Below, in pieces: positions 38,178-47,858 of a DNA stretch of 64,000 nucleotides. Position 1 is the stretch's first letter, and each line of letters begins with the position of its first letter. A program made the position numbers and the translations under genes. The DNA lies in contig JACKEL010000013.1 in assembly GCA_020632975.1 (NCBI GenBank), forward strand, positions 114,409-178,408. Reading direction: 5' to 3'. The notes beneath the pieces were generated by a model. It was not told where the DNA came from. It was given only the letters and a program-made list of their open reading frames with translations, and ran no database searches. Origin of the DNA: Myxococcales bacterium (GTDB lineage: Bacteria; Myxococcota_C; UBA6777).

Positions 38178-40700
38178 ATGTCTCTGCCGATCTTTGCCCT
38201 CCAAGATGACTTTGCCCGGAGCATCGCCCAGTCTCCCATCCTTGTCGTCCATGCACCTACAGGTTCGGGCAAATCCACACAACTTCCTCTTTGGCTTCAA
38301 CAACAAGTCCAAGGCCCCGTCGCGATCGTCGAACCAAGGCGAATCGCTTGCCGCGCACTTGCAAGCTATCTCTCCCAACAGCGCGGCGAAGAAGTCGGCC
38401 GCTCCATCGGCTATCGCGTCCGTTTCGAGTCCGCGATTAGCAAAGACACCCAGATCGAGTTTGTGACGCCAGGGGTCGCACTGCGTCTGCTCCAAGATCC
38501 CCAGTCCAGTCGCTATCGCGCGTGGATGCTCGACGAGTTCCACGAACGCAGTTGGGAACTCGACTTGTTGTTGGCCTGCCTCCGCCATCGCCACCAACAA
38601 ACCCCTTACCCCTTGGTCTTGACCTCTGCCACCCTTGAAACAGACGCCCTTTGCGAACAACTTGGCGCACAGCTTTTGCGGGCAGAAGGGCGAAGTTACC
38701 CTGTCGATATCCAGTACCTTCAAGACGCCGCCCAACCCACAACACGCGATATCGAACAGCGTGCAACAGAAGCCATTCAAAAGATCTTACAAAAAGAAAA
38801 GAAAAAAGAAGGAGACATCCTCTTCTTTCTCCCAGGAAAAGCCGAGATCGAACGATGCCGCCAAGCCCTTCGCCTGCTCGCCCAACAACATCAGCTCCAA
38901 CTGGTCCCCCTGCACGGGACTTTGCCATCCAAGCAACTCACGCAAGCCCTCGCTCCACAAGCTAACCAAAGACGGCTCTACCTTTCCACCAACGTCGCTG
39001 AGACCTCACTCACGCTCCCTCAAGTCACGACGGTCTTGGACAGCGGCCTTGCACGGATGCGCATCCATCGCGGCGGTCAATCGGCCCTTTCCATCGTCCC
39101 CATCGCTTTGTCGCAGATGGATCAACGCGCAGGACGGGCAGGACGTACCGCACCCGGCCAGTGTTTCCGCATGTGGGAAGATCGCTACCAACCCGATCCC
39201 GCCCTCAAACCCGAGATCGAACGCATCGAAGTCGATGATCTGCTCCTTCAAGCCGCAGCCTTGGACCTCAAGACCCAACACGCCCAAGATGCACCTTGGT
39301 TGACGCCTCCCCCTGACTTCGCTCATCAACGCGCCAAACAACGCCTACAGGAAGTGGGAGCCCTCGATCCTTCGGGGCAGATCACCTCACTGGGCCATGA
39401 ACTTGCACGATGGCCGATCCCAGCCTTTGAAGCTTATTTGCTTTTGGGCGCCCCCAAAGAACTCCTCCCCACCTTGGCGGATCTGATCGCGCTCCTCCAA
39501 CAAAGCCGCTCGGATCTCTTGTTGCCACTTCATCTTTTCCATGGTGAAAAACGCGACGATCTCCTCCTCGCAAGACGCGAACTCTTCGGCCTTTACAACA
39601 ACGAAGTCTACACACAACTCGCTTGCTTGCGACACGGACACCCCCAAAAGCACGGCCTCCACGACCAAACACTCCAACAGGCCCGTGCCATCGCTGCCCA
39701 ACTGCGCGCCCGTCTCCAACTTCCCGCACAAGCACCCGAAAAAGACGATACCTCTTTCCCATCTCCTGAAGCTCTCGCACGTTGGCTGTTACAACGCGCT
39801 CCTCAACTCGGTTTTGTCTTGCGAGAACGCGCCCTCAAACCGCAACGCAACACCCGCCATCAACCCACCACACAACCCTGGGCCAACGGGGAGATCGAAG
39901 CACAGTGGGAACCTTTTCAGCCTTGGGACGAAGACGCTTACACGCCCCCTCGTGCAGGTGTCATCTTGCAAACCGCATGGATCGCGCAAAAAGACCTACG
40001 CATCGCAGCAAAAGCAAGGATGCTTTTACCTTGCTCGCCTCGAACCCTCGCAGCTTGCGGCCTTGGTGAGATCACGACCGCCGCACCCAAGATCGTCCGC
40101 TCACCCAAAGGCGATATCGAGATCGTCGCCCAACTCCAACAAGAACTCGCAGGCATCACACTGCGCAGCGAAGAAGCCGCGCTTGAAGGCCACGCCCTCC
40201 GCGAAGCTGCCACCATGCTCGCAAGCCAAGATCGCCTATGGAAGGGGCTTTGGGAACAACTGCTCGATCGGCTTTATCTGATCCAACTGGCCCAGGACTT
40301 CCCCGACTATGCAGGGCAATCTACGACAACGCTTGAGGAAACAACGCCTGAAGCTTGGTTATCGCGACGCCTAGAAAGCCTTGGACTAGAACAATCTGAA
40401 GAACTGTCCCTACTCGACGAACAAGATCTCCTCCCCGACCCCACAAGCCACACAGGGCTCGACCCCTTTACATTACAAGAACTTGCAGACGACTTCCCTC
40501 GACGCTGGATCGACCAAGGCAGGACCTATCTTTGTACCGTCAGGGCACGTTCTCGCCGCGTCACCCTCGAACCTTTCGACGCTGCCGCCAAAAAAGCCCC
40601 CGATCCACCCGCCCAACGACTCCCGCGTTTTCGCGGCTTTCATGTGGACTTCCGCAAAGCCAGTCGTGTCCTGACCCTTCGCGGCACACCACAGCGTTAA
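38178..40700 (+). CDS. hrpB: ATP-dependent helicase HrpB
   Basis: An 840-residue DExH-box helicase of the HrpB type. Motif I is HAPTGSGKST (near 25-34), motif Ia VEPRRIACRA, motif II DEFHER (a DEFH variant of DEAH), motif III TSATLE, and motif VI QRAGRAGRTAPGQCFRMW. HA2-like and HrpB C-terminal segments follow, ending with FRGFHVDFRKASRVL. Length agrees with E. coli HrpB (about 820). Helicases of this family work on RNA, but the cellular role of HrpB is poorly known. It begins 11 bases after the PepT-like gene and probably shares its transcript. Its stop overlaps the convergent membrane-protein gene by a few bases. Confidence 0.9.
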   Translation: MSLPIFALQDDFARSIAQSPILVVHAPTGSGKSTQLPLWLQQQVQGPVAIVEPRRIACRALASYLSQQRGEEVGRSIGYRVRFESAISKDTQIEFVTPGVALRLLQDPQSSRYRAWMLDEFHERSWELDLLLACLRHRHQQTPYPLVLTSATLETDALCEQLGAQLLRAEGRSYPVDIQYLQDAAQPTTRDIEQRATEAIQKILQKEKKKEGDILFFLPGKAEIERCRQALRLLAQQHQLQLVPLHGTLPSKQLTQALAPQANQRRLYLSTNVAETSLTLPQVTTVLDSGLARMRIHRGGQSALSIVPIALSQMDQRAGRAGRTAPGQCFRMWEDRYQPDPALKPEIERIEVDDLLLQAAALDLKTQHAQDAPWLTPPPDFAHQRAKQRLQEVGALDPSGQITSLGHELARWPIPAFEAYLLLGAPKELLPTLADLIALLQQSRSDLLLPLHLFHGEKRDDLLLARRELFGLYNNEVYTQLACLRHGHPQKHGLHDQTLQQARAIAAQLRARLQLPAQAPEKDDTSFPSPEALARWLLQRAPQLGFVLRERALKPQRNTRHQPTTQPWANGEIEAQWEPFQPWDEDAYTPPRAGVILQTAWIAQKDLRIAAKARMLLPCSPRTLAACGLGEITTAAPKIVRSPKGDIEIVAQLQQELAGITLRSEEAALEGHALREAATMLASQDRLWKGLWEQLLDRLYLIQLAQDFPDYAGQSTTTLEETTPEAWLSRRLESLGLEQSEELSLLDEQDLLPDPTSHTGLDPFTLQELADDFPRRWIDQGRTYLCTVRARSRRVTLEPFDAAAKKAPDPPAQRLPRFRGFHVDFRKASRVLTLRGTPQR

Positions 40701-41914
40701 TCTTTCCACAAGAGCCACCAAGCCAACAGCGAACACAGCGAATAACCATACACATTGGTCATCCCATGCAACACCGCCATCTGCGGGATATTGATCCAAA
40801 CCACGTGCTGAAACTCACCCACCGCGTACAAAACGGCTAGAGCCATCGTAAAGATCAACGCCGCTGCTGCAATGCGCAACAACCACGTCGCCAAAAATTG
40901 AAACTGCGAAGGAGGTTGCGGGATCAAAGGCACCGCCCCAAAAGCAATCACCGCTGCCATCGTCAACATCCCAAAGGCCAACACAACCGCCATCGTCACT
41001 TGCAACACAGAAGAAAACACAAACCCGATCGCCACCAAGATCGGGCACACGATCACCACCGCACCACCCAGATGAAAAGCCAACCAACGCCAACCATCGA
41101 CCTTTTCATGTGCGCGCAACCAACGACCGCAAAGCCCCGTCGTGACGGACACTGTGAACCCTGCATAGTGAAAGTGGATCGCTGTCAGATAAACAATCAG
41201 CAGTGGAAATCCCATCACCTGCCAATGCATCATGTAAGCCAGCCACCACGCCCCAGCTACAGGGAGATACAACAGCCCTACATCCCACGCGACCTCTTCC
41301 AAAGGACCGCCACGTTGAGAAGACAGCCGCCACGCGCCCAACAAAGCAAGCATCCCCGTCTGCACCGCCCACGCTGACGCCAACAAGATCCCCAAAAGGC
41401 CAGGCCCCACCACCAAAGACGTCACGCCACCCAAAGAGGCCACAGGCTGCCAATACATCGACCACTTCGCCCATACAGGCACCACCCGCGCGTCGCCTTC
41501 TCTCTCCTGCAAAAACATCGACATCGCCAAAGGCACCAACACCAAAGGCGCCAACAACAGCGACAGACCGAGACCTTTGACCGCGGCCACCCCTTGCAAC
41601 GGAGCAAACAACGCAAGCCCCCAGACCACGGCCCCCAAAAATGCCCACCAACGCCACAATGTCCGCCAACGCAACCACGAGATCTCGATTTTTAGACTCA
41701 TCGCTCCCACCATCTTCTCAAAGTTGTGCATCTTGTTCCGCGGCCACCCGCACACCAACACACCATGAACGCCCAAAACACCAACCAACACCAAAAGCAA
41801 AAGAATACCATCTTTCCATCCCAGACGGTGTATACTGCCGACGGATCGCAACCGTCCTCTCTGTGCCTTCAACTTTAGGACGATCTCACTTTTGAATGGC
41901 TTTTTCTTTCCCAT
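40697..41914 (-). CDS. YndJ-like multipass membrane protein
   Basis: The 405-residue product has about ten hydrophobic segments and two short signature-like stretches, AIHFHYAGF near 243 and PQMAVLHGMTNVYGYSLC near the C-terminus, that I associate with the YndJ family of Bacillus. The paired His residues in membrane segments could bind metal or haem, but this is untested. The start is uncertain: the ATG at 41914 has only a weak AAGAG, and internal ATGs near MHNFEK or MSLKIE are alternatives. The stop overlaps the end of hrpB (convergent). Role unknown. Confidence 0.65.
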   Translation of the reverse strand: MGKKKPFKSEIVLKLKAQRGRLRSVGSIHRLGWKDGILLLLVLVGVLGVHGVLVCGWPRNKMHNFEKMVGAMSLKIEISWLRWRTLWRWWAFLGAVVWGLALFAPLQGVAAVKGLGLSLLLAPLVLVPLAMSMFLQEREGDARVVPVWAKWSMYWQPVASLGGVTSLVVGPGLLGILLASAWAVQTGMLALLGAWRLSSQRGGPLEEVAWDVGLLYLPVAGAWWLAYMMHWQVMGFPLLIVYLTAIHFHYAGFTVSVTTGLCGRWLRAHEKVDGWRWLAFHLGGAVVIVCPILVAIGFVFSSVLQVTMAVVLAFGMLTMAAVIAFGAVPLIPQPPSQFQFLATWLLRIAAAALIFTMALAVLYAVGEFQHVVWINIPQMAVLHGMTNVYGYSLCSLLAWWLLWKD

Positions 41915-41932
41915 GCTCTTTTGGAGTCCGTG

Positions 41933-42688
41933 ATGTTGATCTCGATGCGTTCATTCACCCTTTTCGGCCTTGTCTTTGCGCTGTGTTGGTTCAATCAATG
42001 TCAGTGTAACAACGAGGGCACCTGCCAAGATGACGCTCAGTGCACAGCCCCCACAAGGTGCATCGAACAACGTTGCCAAACCCCCACCCAAGAACAAGCT
42101 ACAGAGCCCCCATCAGACGCTGCATCCGAAGATATCGCCTCCGAGCAAACCAACGAGTCCAACGAAACACCACAAGAGACGCTTCCTGAGTCCTCTCCAG
42201 AGATCGCCGAAGCATCGCCCGAACAAACCCAAGAGCCCACAAACGAACCATCGACCGAGCCTTCCGCAGAGACCAAAGCAGAGGCGATCCCCGAGACCAA
42301 CCCCGAGCCTCCCGCCGAACGACCTGCTCCTGTCTGCACTAACGGTACCCAACGACCTTGCTATACAGGTCCTATCCAAACACAACATGTTGGCGCATGT
42401 CGCGATGGGATCGAGACTTGCGAAGACGGCCAGTGGAGCGCTTGCACAAACGAACGACAGCCCCAACCCGAAAAATGTGATGGCCAAGACAACGACTGCG
42501 ACGGGCGCACAGACGAACAAATCCCCCAAGAAGGACAGCTCTGTAACACCTCACTACCGGGCGTTTGCGCAAGCGGAAAACTCAGTTGCGAAAATGGCGC
42601 GCTCGACTGCCTCCCCTACAAACAAGCCACCGAGATCTGCGACAAACTCGACAACGACTGCGATGGCAAAGTTGACGAAGGCTGCTGA
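41933..42688 (+). CDS. MopE-type lipoprotein
   Basis: A 251-residue secreted, probably lipid-anchored protein (hydrophobic start MLISMRSFTLFGLVFALCWF with Cys in FNQC and QC). A small cysteine-rich head is followed by an acidic Glu/Pro/Thr/Ser linker (about 50-135). The C-terminal domain holds RPCYTGP and two MopE metal-binding motifs, KCDGQDNDCDGRTDE and [17 protein letters not shown]. MopE of Methylococcus binds copper; here the DNDCDG loops more likely bind calcium. GGAG lies six bases before the ATG. The head-linker-MopE plan resembles the N-terminal half of the protein at 34058. Confidence 0.75.
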   Translation: MLISMRSFTLFGLVFALCWFNQCQCNNEGTCQDDAQCTAPTRCIEQRCQTPTQEQATEPPSDAASEDIASEQTNESNETPQETLPESSPEIAEASPEQTQEPTNEPSTEPSAETKAEAIPETNPEPPAERPAPVCTNGTQRPCYTGPIQTQHVGACRDGIETCEDGQWSACTNERQPQPEKCDGQDNDCDGRTDEQIPQEGQLCNTSLPGVCASGKLSCENGALDCLPYKQATEICDKLDNDCDGKVDEGC

Positions 42689-43030
42689 CCGCAAACGCAC
42701 CCCCAAATCCCACCAGACCACGCAAGCAACCCACTTCTCCTCCTCAATACGTAAAACAACACATCCCCAACGCATCCTCCTGTGAAAATAAAACACACAC
42801 GCGCAAGCATCGAAAAACAAAGAACTCTCCAAACACAAACAACGGTGACACAACTTTTACAGTTTCCTTTTTGCAACACTGTGCTATAAGAGCCACATTG
42901 TCGTATGTAAAGAGAAGGGATGGCTTGAAAAAAAGCCATGAGGGAACAACTCACGGCAAGGATGGCTTGAGTGGTGTCTGTGAAAAAAGACTACACTTGA
43001 GGGGAAGCAAGCACTGGAGGCAAGGAAAGC
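42689..43030 (+). other. Leader of the acyltransferase gene with a small hairpin and a repeat
   Basis: GGATGGCTTGA occurs at 42918-42928 and 42960-42970. The first copy forms a 7-bp hairpin ATGGCTT/AAGCCAT (42920-42939). TATAAG at about 42888 may be a -10 box without a clear -35. Nothing else is seen. Confidence 0.35.
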
Positions 43031-44029
43031 ATGGCACAGCGCAAGGAGAACAAGACGTCGTCTTTTGTGGCATTTTGCCAGCGATGGACCAACTCAGAGG
43101 GCACATGGGGACATGATCCCGCCCACTTTGACGGCGACTTTGTACAGGGGACCCTAGAAAAAACAAGCAAACTCTTTGGACCAGGGCGCTACTTTGACGT
43201 CCAAGTCGATGGCTGGAAGAAGTTCCAAGAACAAGACAGCCATGCCCTGACGATCTCCAACCACTCAGGTGGCTTGCTCACCTTGGATGCTTGGGGCTGG
43301 ATGACCGCTTGGTATCAAAACCAAACCGTTGAGCGCCCCATGCACGCCCTTGCGCACGAAGCTGTCTTTTCAATCCCTGCCCTCGCCAAACGCCTCGCAC
43401 GCTTGGGCGCTTTGCGCGCAGACTTCGAGATGGGGCTCCAGATATTGCGCGATACCCAACACGATCTATTGCTCTTCCCTGGCGGAGACGTCGATACCTT
43501 CCGCCCCTACAAAGATCGATACAAAGTCAACTTTGCAGGACGTAAAGGCTACGCGCGCCTTGCCCTCGAATCAGGCGCCCCCATCCGTCCCATCGCACAC
43601 GCGGGTGCTCACGAAACCCTGATCGTCCTTTCCTCTGGAAAACGCATCGCTGAAAAGATGGGACTCCCCAAACTAATCCGCGCGCAGATCTTCCCGATCT
43701 ACCTTTGTTTCCCTTGGGGACTCTCCGTCGGCCCGCTTCCCCAACTTCCTCCCCCCACCAAACTTCGCTACAAGATCGGCGATCTCATCGAGATGCCACG
43801 CAAAACATGGCGAGAGCGCCCCTCTGAGGATCTGATCGAGCGCATAGATCGACATGTCCAACAACAAATGCAAAAACTACTCGCCGAACTCCAAGAAGAA
43901 GAAGAACCCCACCTCCTACGTGACATGGCACTCCGCTTTATCGAAAAAGCCACCCAAGTCGCACAAGACCTCTTTCCCCCTACAAAACTCCTCGATCCTC
44001 CCTTCCACGCAAGCGAATCCGCTTACTGA
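43031..44029 (+). CDS. Lysophospholipid/diacylglycerol acyltransferase-like protein (PlsC superfamily)
   Basis: The 332-residue protein has acyltransferase block I as SNHSGGLLTLD (near 75), in which the usual HX4D spacing is replaced by His-Ser-Gly-Gly as in TMEM68/DGAT-like members, and block III LLLFPGGDVDTFRPYKDRYKV near 148-168 described by its FPGG motif. A later PIRPIAHAGAHE corresponds to block IV. It likely moves an acyl group from a thioester to a glycerolipid at the inner membrane. AAGG precedes the ATG by six bases. A C-terminal helical tail (about 270-332) is charged. Substrate uncertain. Confidence 0.75.
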   Translation: MAQRKENKTSSFVAFCQRWTNSEGTWGHDPAHFDGDFVQGTLEKTSKLFGPGRYFDVQVDGWKKFQEQDSHALTISNHSGGLLTLDAWGWMTAWYQNQTVERPMHALAHEAVFSIPALAKRLARLGALRADFEMGLQILRDTQHDLLLFPGGDVDTFRPYKDRYKVNFAGRKGYARLALESGAPIRPIAHAGAHETLIVLSSGKRIAEKMGLPKLIRAQIFPIYLCFPWGLSVGPLPQLPPPTKLRYKIGDLIEMPRKTWRERPSEDLIERIDRHVQQQMQKLLAELQEEEEPHLLRDMALRFIEKATQVAQDLFPPTKLLDPPFHASESAY

Positions 44030-44053
44030 TCGGGCTATCTCTTCCCATCCTAC

Positions 44054-44183
44054 GGGCGACCCGCTGTGGTCGCCCCAGAAAAGGGAGATCCTTCCAGCCT
44101 TCGCATTCCCACGGGCAGGCTCTCCTTTCCTCCACGCAGGCAAGATCTCCAATCATTCCACGGGCGACCCTCCATGGTCGCCC
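44054..44183. repeat. Two REP-like palindromes and degenerate relatives
   Basis: Palindromes at 44054-44075 and 44162-44183 share arms GGGCGACC and GGTCGCCC, with different loops. A third, decayed unit lies between them. The sequence family is that of the 27-kb cluster. Just after, AAAAGCGCCGCCCT is repeated near 44195 and 44210. The whole 44030-44388 spacer is otherwise empty. Confidence 0.7.
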
Positions 44184-44388
44184 TAGAAAAGAAAAGCGCC
44201 GCCCTAAAAAAAGCGCCGCCCTTCCTCCCCAAATCCTTTTTTCACATCTGGATTGAAGAGATTTTTTCTCGCGCCGTCATCTCTTTACAAGGCAAGGAGA
44301 TCCCTCTCAGACACGGCGCAAGGAAGCGATATCCGTTTTTCAATCTTTTGCCGAAACGTATCTCGACCAAGGACAGGACGAAACGAAG

Positions 44389-45987
44389 ATGGCAACTTTT
44401 TCAACCCCACATAATGGCACGTCTTGGCAGTGTACTGAACTGATCTATGACGGCACGATGTCTTCCGTGTTTCGGGGAATCGACCCCCACACGCGACAAG
44501 AAGTTGCCATCAAAAGACTCAGCGAAGACAAAAGCCAAGTTTCTCCTTGGGGCGAACGATTCCAAGAAGAAGCCTTTCTGTTGTCGTCCCTTCAGCATCC
44601 CAACATCGTGCGCTACATCGGCCAAGGGAACGACGCCCAAGACATCCCCTACATCGTGACAGAGTGGCTTGAGGGCAAGACCCTGCGACAAAAGATGCCC
44701 TCAGGCACAGCACTGTCTATCCCCGCGTTGGTGCCGATCTTTAGCGGCTTGGCGGAGGCTTTGTCGTATCTGCACCGCGAAGGCGTCGTCCACCGCGATC
44801 TGAAACCTGCCAACATCGTCCTTTGTCCGTCCCAAACAGGTGAAGATATCCCCAAACTTGTGGACTTTGGCATCGCTTTTTCGTTTCGCCAAGGTGAACA
44901 ACCTACCCAAGATCCTTTCACTTTGGGCACACCTTTGTACATGTCACCAGAACAAGCCCAAGGTCTTTCTGTGGGGCCAAGCGCCGATCTCTATGCTTTT
45001 GGTGTGATGCTTTTTGAGGCTCTGACGGGCTACACGCCATTCCAAGGCGAAAACATCTACAGCATCATGGCAGGGCACATCCACATCCCACCGCCCCTCC
45101 CACGCGACTTTGCACCGCAATTTGAACAATACCCAGAAATCGAACGGCTTGTGTTGTGGGCCCTCGAAAAATCCCCCGTGCATCGCCCTGCGGATGTCCA
45201 ATCGTTTTGGGCCTCGATGATGGAAACGTTCGCTTTTTACGGTCTGATCGACAAATTGGAGGTCCCCTCCGCTTTTGCAGAGCACATGCCCTCCAAAACC
45301 ACGACCACCCCAACGATGCCAGCCGTGCAAGGTATCGCGGCGGACTATTCTTGGCTTGCAGCAGGCCCCACCCTTGTGGAGCCACCACTCCACCCAGAAG
45401 CCCCAACGCCCGCGCAAGCTCAGCCCCGTTTTTATTATCAAACCAGTATCCCAACCCACACCTTCAACGAAACACCATCCCACTCCCAAGCAAGCGCGTA
45501 TTACGAGCAACCTCCAGAACGCGCAAACACGCCCGCAAATCTTGTGATCTTTGCCTCAAAACACACGCTAGGAACGCCCTCTTCGGCCCTTCCACAGCGC
45601 TTTTCTTGGGAAGCATTCTTTGAAGAAACACGAAAAAACAACCCTTTGATCGAAGGGTTTGGACTCTACGACTTTCACCAAAGTGACTGGAAAGAAAATC
45701 ACGGCACAAAGTTCGGATACATGGGCCTGATCCAATGTCGACAGATCATCGCGGCCCTTCAATACGCCCACGACGAAGCTGAAGGCACCTACCAACGTTT
45801 TTCTTTTATGGAAGGCAGTCACCGCAACGATCGTTTCTCTTATTATTACGCGCCCCTACAACAAAGCCCCCACCTCTTGTTGCTTTTGGCTTTCTCATCA
45901 AAAGTTGGCGCACAACAACTCTTCTTGTCTGGACAAGAACTCCAACAAAGACTGCAAGGAATCCCATCTTTTGTTTTGGTGGAATAG
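44389..45987 (+). CDS. Eukaryotic-type Ser/Thr protein kinase
   Basis: A 532-residue cytosolic kinase. The catalytic domain (about 15-285) has ATP-binding K42 (VAIKRL), catalytic loop HRDLKPAN (135-142), DFG (159-161), activation loop ending SPE (186-188) and helix F residues SADLYAFG. The Gly-rich loop is weak (DGTMSSVFRG in place of GxGxxG), though loops of this form occur in active bacterial kinases. Residues about 290-400 are a Pro/Thr/Ala/Gln linker, and the C-terminal 130 residues are a globular domain of unknown type (FSWEAFFEETRKNNPLIEG). No membrane helix is present. Partner and targets are unknown. Confidence 0.88.
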   Translation: MATFSTPHNGTSWQCTELIYDGTMSSVFRGIDPHTRQEVAIKRLSEDKSQVSPWGERFQEEAFLLSSLQHPNIVRYIGQGNDAQDIPYIVTEWLEGKTLRQKMPSGTALSIPALVPIFSGLAEALSYLHREGVVHRDLKPANIVLCPSQTGEDIPKLVDFGIAFSFRQGEQPTQDPFTLGTPLYMSPEQAQGLSVGPSADLYAFGVMLFEALTGYTPFQGENIYSIMAGHIHIPPPLPRDFAPQFEQYPEIERLVLWALEKSPVHRPADVQSFWASMMETFAFYGLIDKLEVPSAFAEHMPSKTTTTPTMPAVQGIAADYSWLAAGPTLVEPPLHPEAPTPAQAQPRFYYQTSIPTHTFNETPSHSQASAYYEQPPERANTPANLVIFASKHTLGTPSSALPQRFSWEAFFEETRKNNPLIEGFGLYDFHQSDWKENHGTKFGYMGLIQCRQIIAALQYAHDEAEGTYQRFSFMEGSHRNDRFSYYYAPLQQSPHLLLLLAFSSKVGAQQLFLSGQELQQRLQGIPSFVLVE

Positions 45988-46072
45988 AAACGAACGAAAG
46001 TCGCCGATAGATGGGGAGGAAGAGAAAGAGTCAATAGATGGGAGAGAGAGGAAGAGTCGAAACAGAGGAGGT

Positions 46073-47122
46073 TTAGGGGACAAAAGCGGAAAGGCTGGGT
46101 TGCGTTTGTGAGATCCCCAAAGAGGGGCGTTGTGCACGAGGATGCCCGATGTACTCCGCGATCTTTTGGAAGCTATCGCGCGAGAAAAAGAACGTGACGT
46201 GTCCATGGGACTCTTTGAACATCATGGGTTGATCCCAAGCCTGCCAAAGTTCCTGTACCTTGTGGGGATACACGACCTGATCGTGCATGGAGTTGATCAA
46301 CAAGATCCTCTCGCGTTCAAGCAAAGGTTGATATCGCGAGAGGCGGAAGAGTTCAAACAATGGCATGAGTTCTTCTTGCGGAAGATGCGCGATCATGCGT
46401 CGTCCAGACTCGATCATGGGCGAGTTGAGCAAGGTATACCCGAGATCGACAAGTGGCGCAGCCAAAGTCAAAGACTCCAGTTCCTGCTCCAATGAAGAAA
46501 CCAAACCCGCGGTGTATCCGCCCAAACTGATCCCCAACAAACCAAGACGATGAAAACCTTCCGCACGTAGGCCCGCCAGAAGTTTCCGCGTATCCGCAAC
46601 ACCTTGACGCAAAGCATCGAAAAGCACGGAAAGATCCGCATCAATCACGCGCGTTCCGGAAAAGTAACCTCGCGGCGCACGACGCATATGGTAAGGCAAC
46701 TCGATCATGTGTGTTGAGATGCCATAACGCAGCAGCTCCCGCGCAACCCACATCGACTGTTGGTGGCCTGGTGTAATCCAGCCATGCAACAGGACAACAT
46801 GTGCACCACGTCGATAATCAGGGTGGAGTAGACTCACACCACGCACACGGTCGTTGGTAAAGTCCCCACTCGGCAAAGCTGAAAGAAAAGAAAACTCGGC
46901 TTCTATCCCCTCACCACGACGGCCTTTTTGGACCATCCAACCTTTTTCAGGGGGAGTGATATCGCCTTGGGCAAAGAAGGTCTGCGGAGCCTCAACAGGA
47001 AATTCGTCAAAGTAAGCCCGTAATGCTGACAAATCGAGCTGTCGTTCGCTTTGTTTAATCAAAACTCGGTTTACAAACCAAGAGGTAACTTGCTCTACAC
47101 CTGTAGTAAAAGGACGCCACAT
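46073..47122 (-). CDS. Alpha/beta hydrolase (ABHD18-like)
   Basis: A 349-residue alpha/beta hydrolase. The oxyanion region is VVLLHGWITPG (near 118), the nucleophile elbow GISLGGYTAG with Ser (near 212), the acid Asp in NSMHDQVVYP and the catalytic His in SHGHVTFFF. No signal peptide is present. The shape and segment PYHMRRAPRGYFSG resemble the ABHD18/DUF2048 group, whose substrates are lipid-like. The ATG at 47122 has AAGGAG seven bases upstream and replaces a longer reading from 47155. Neighbour genes give no clue to its substrate. Confidence 0.78.
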   Translation of the reverse strand: MWRPFTTGVEQVTSWFVNRVLIKQSERQLDLSALRAYFDEFPVEAPQTFFAQGDITPPEKGWMVQKGRRGEGIEAEFSFLSALPSGDFTNDRVRGVSLLHPDYRRGAHVVLLHGWITPGHQQSMWVARELLRYGISTHMIELPYHMRRAPRGYFSGTRVIDADLSVLFDALRQGVADTRKLLAGLRAEGFHRLGLLGISLGGYTAGLVSSLEQELESLTLAAPLVDLGYTLLNSPMIESGRRMIAHLPQEELMPLFELFRLSRYQPLLERERILLINSMHDQVVYPHKVQELWQAWDQPMMFKESHGHVTFFFSRDSFQKIAEYIGHPRAQRPSLGISQTQPSLSAFVP

Positions 47123-47452
47123 GTCTTTCTCCTTCACACCGCTTCTTTCCAACAATACTTCTTCTTCCGCCTGACAGGACGCGGCTGGATCTTTGTTTTG
47201 GCATCGTCCTCCGCAAAAGGCTAAAAAGCGGCACGTTCACAAACCGTCCTCGCAAAGCAGCATCCATGCCGCGCCATTCCCCCAGCAGACATATCCCAAT
47301 AAAAACAAACACATGAAAAAAGAACAATTCCCCGAAGATCATCCCTTTACATCTCTTACAAGGCCCGCTCGATTGATGTGCCTCGCCGAAGGGCCTCTTG
47401 AAGCACGAAAACCACGAGTTCACGAAAGAACTTGTGGGCTGGATCTGCATGA

Positions 47453-47740
47453 TATCGTTCATGCCACAACATCACAGACGTTGAAGCAGGCCGCGGGCTT
47501 TCCTTGCTGACCCCAAGCGGCAAGCTCCAAACGCTCTTTCGAGATCCACGTGTGATCTGGGCAGACTGCGTACACATCGCAAAAGACGGCAAGATCTACA
47601 TGATGGATAGCGGCATCCCTTCGTACTTGGATCCGTTGATGCGCCCTCCGACGCAACAAACACTCAAAAAAGCCGCGCCTTTTCGAATCTTTGTGCTCCC
47701 CGCTCTCCCTCAGACCTCCCCCAAAACACAGAAACCCTAG
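47453..47740 (+). pseudogene. Fragment resembling the C-terminus of an SMP-30/gluconolactonase-like beta-propeller
   Basis: From the stop at 47450 the frame reads DVEAGRGLSLLTPSGKL, VIWADCVHIAKDGKIYMMDSG and KKAAPFRIFVLP. The WADCVHIAKDGKIYMMDSG stretch has the propeller-blade form W-x-D-x-V-x-x-x-x-D-G-x-x-Y-x-x-D-S common to SMP-30/Yellow-type proteins. Only about 95 residues remain and no upstream portion was found in other frames, so it is probably a truncated relic. It could also be a short intact gene, but no start with a Shine-Dalgarno is evident. The rest of 47123-47858 holds nothing recognised. Confidence 0.4.
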
Positions 47741-47858
47741 CCACCAAGCCTCCCCGCCCAAGACAGCAAACACATCAAATGCCCGATACCTCGGCAAGAG
47801 ATGAGCAACATACCCTTGGCGAAAAGCCCTCGTGCTGTCTTGCTGTCCCTTCTCGCCA

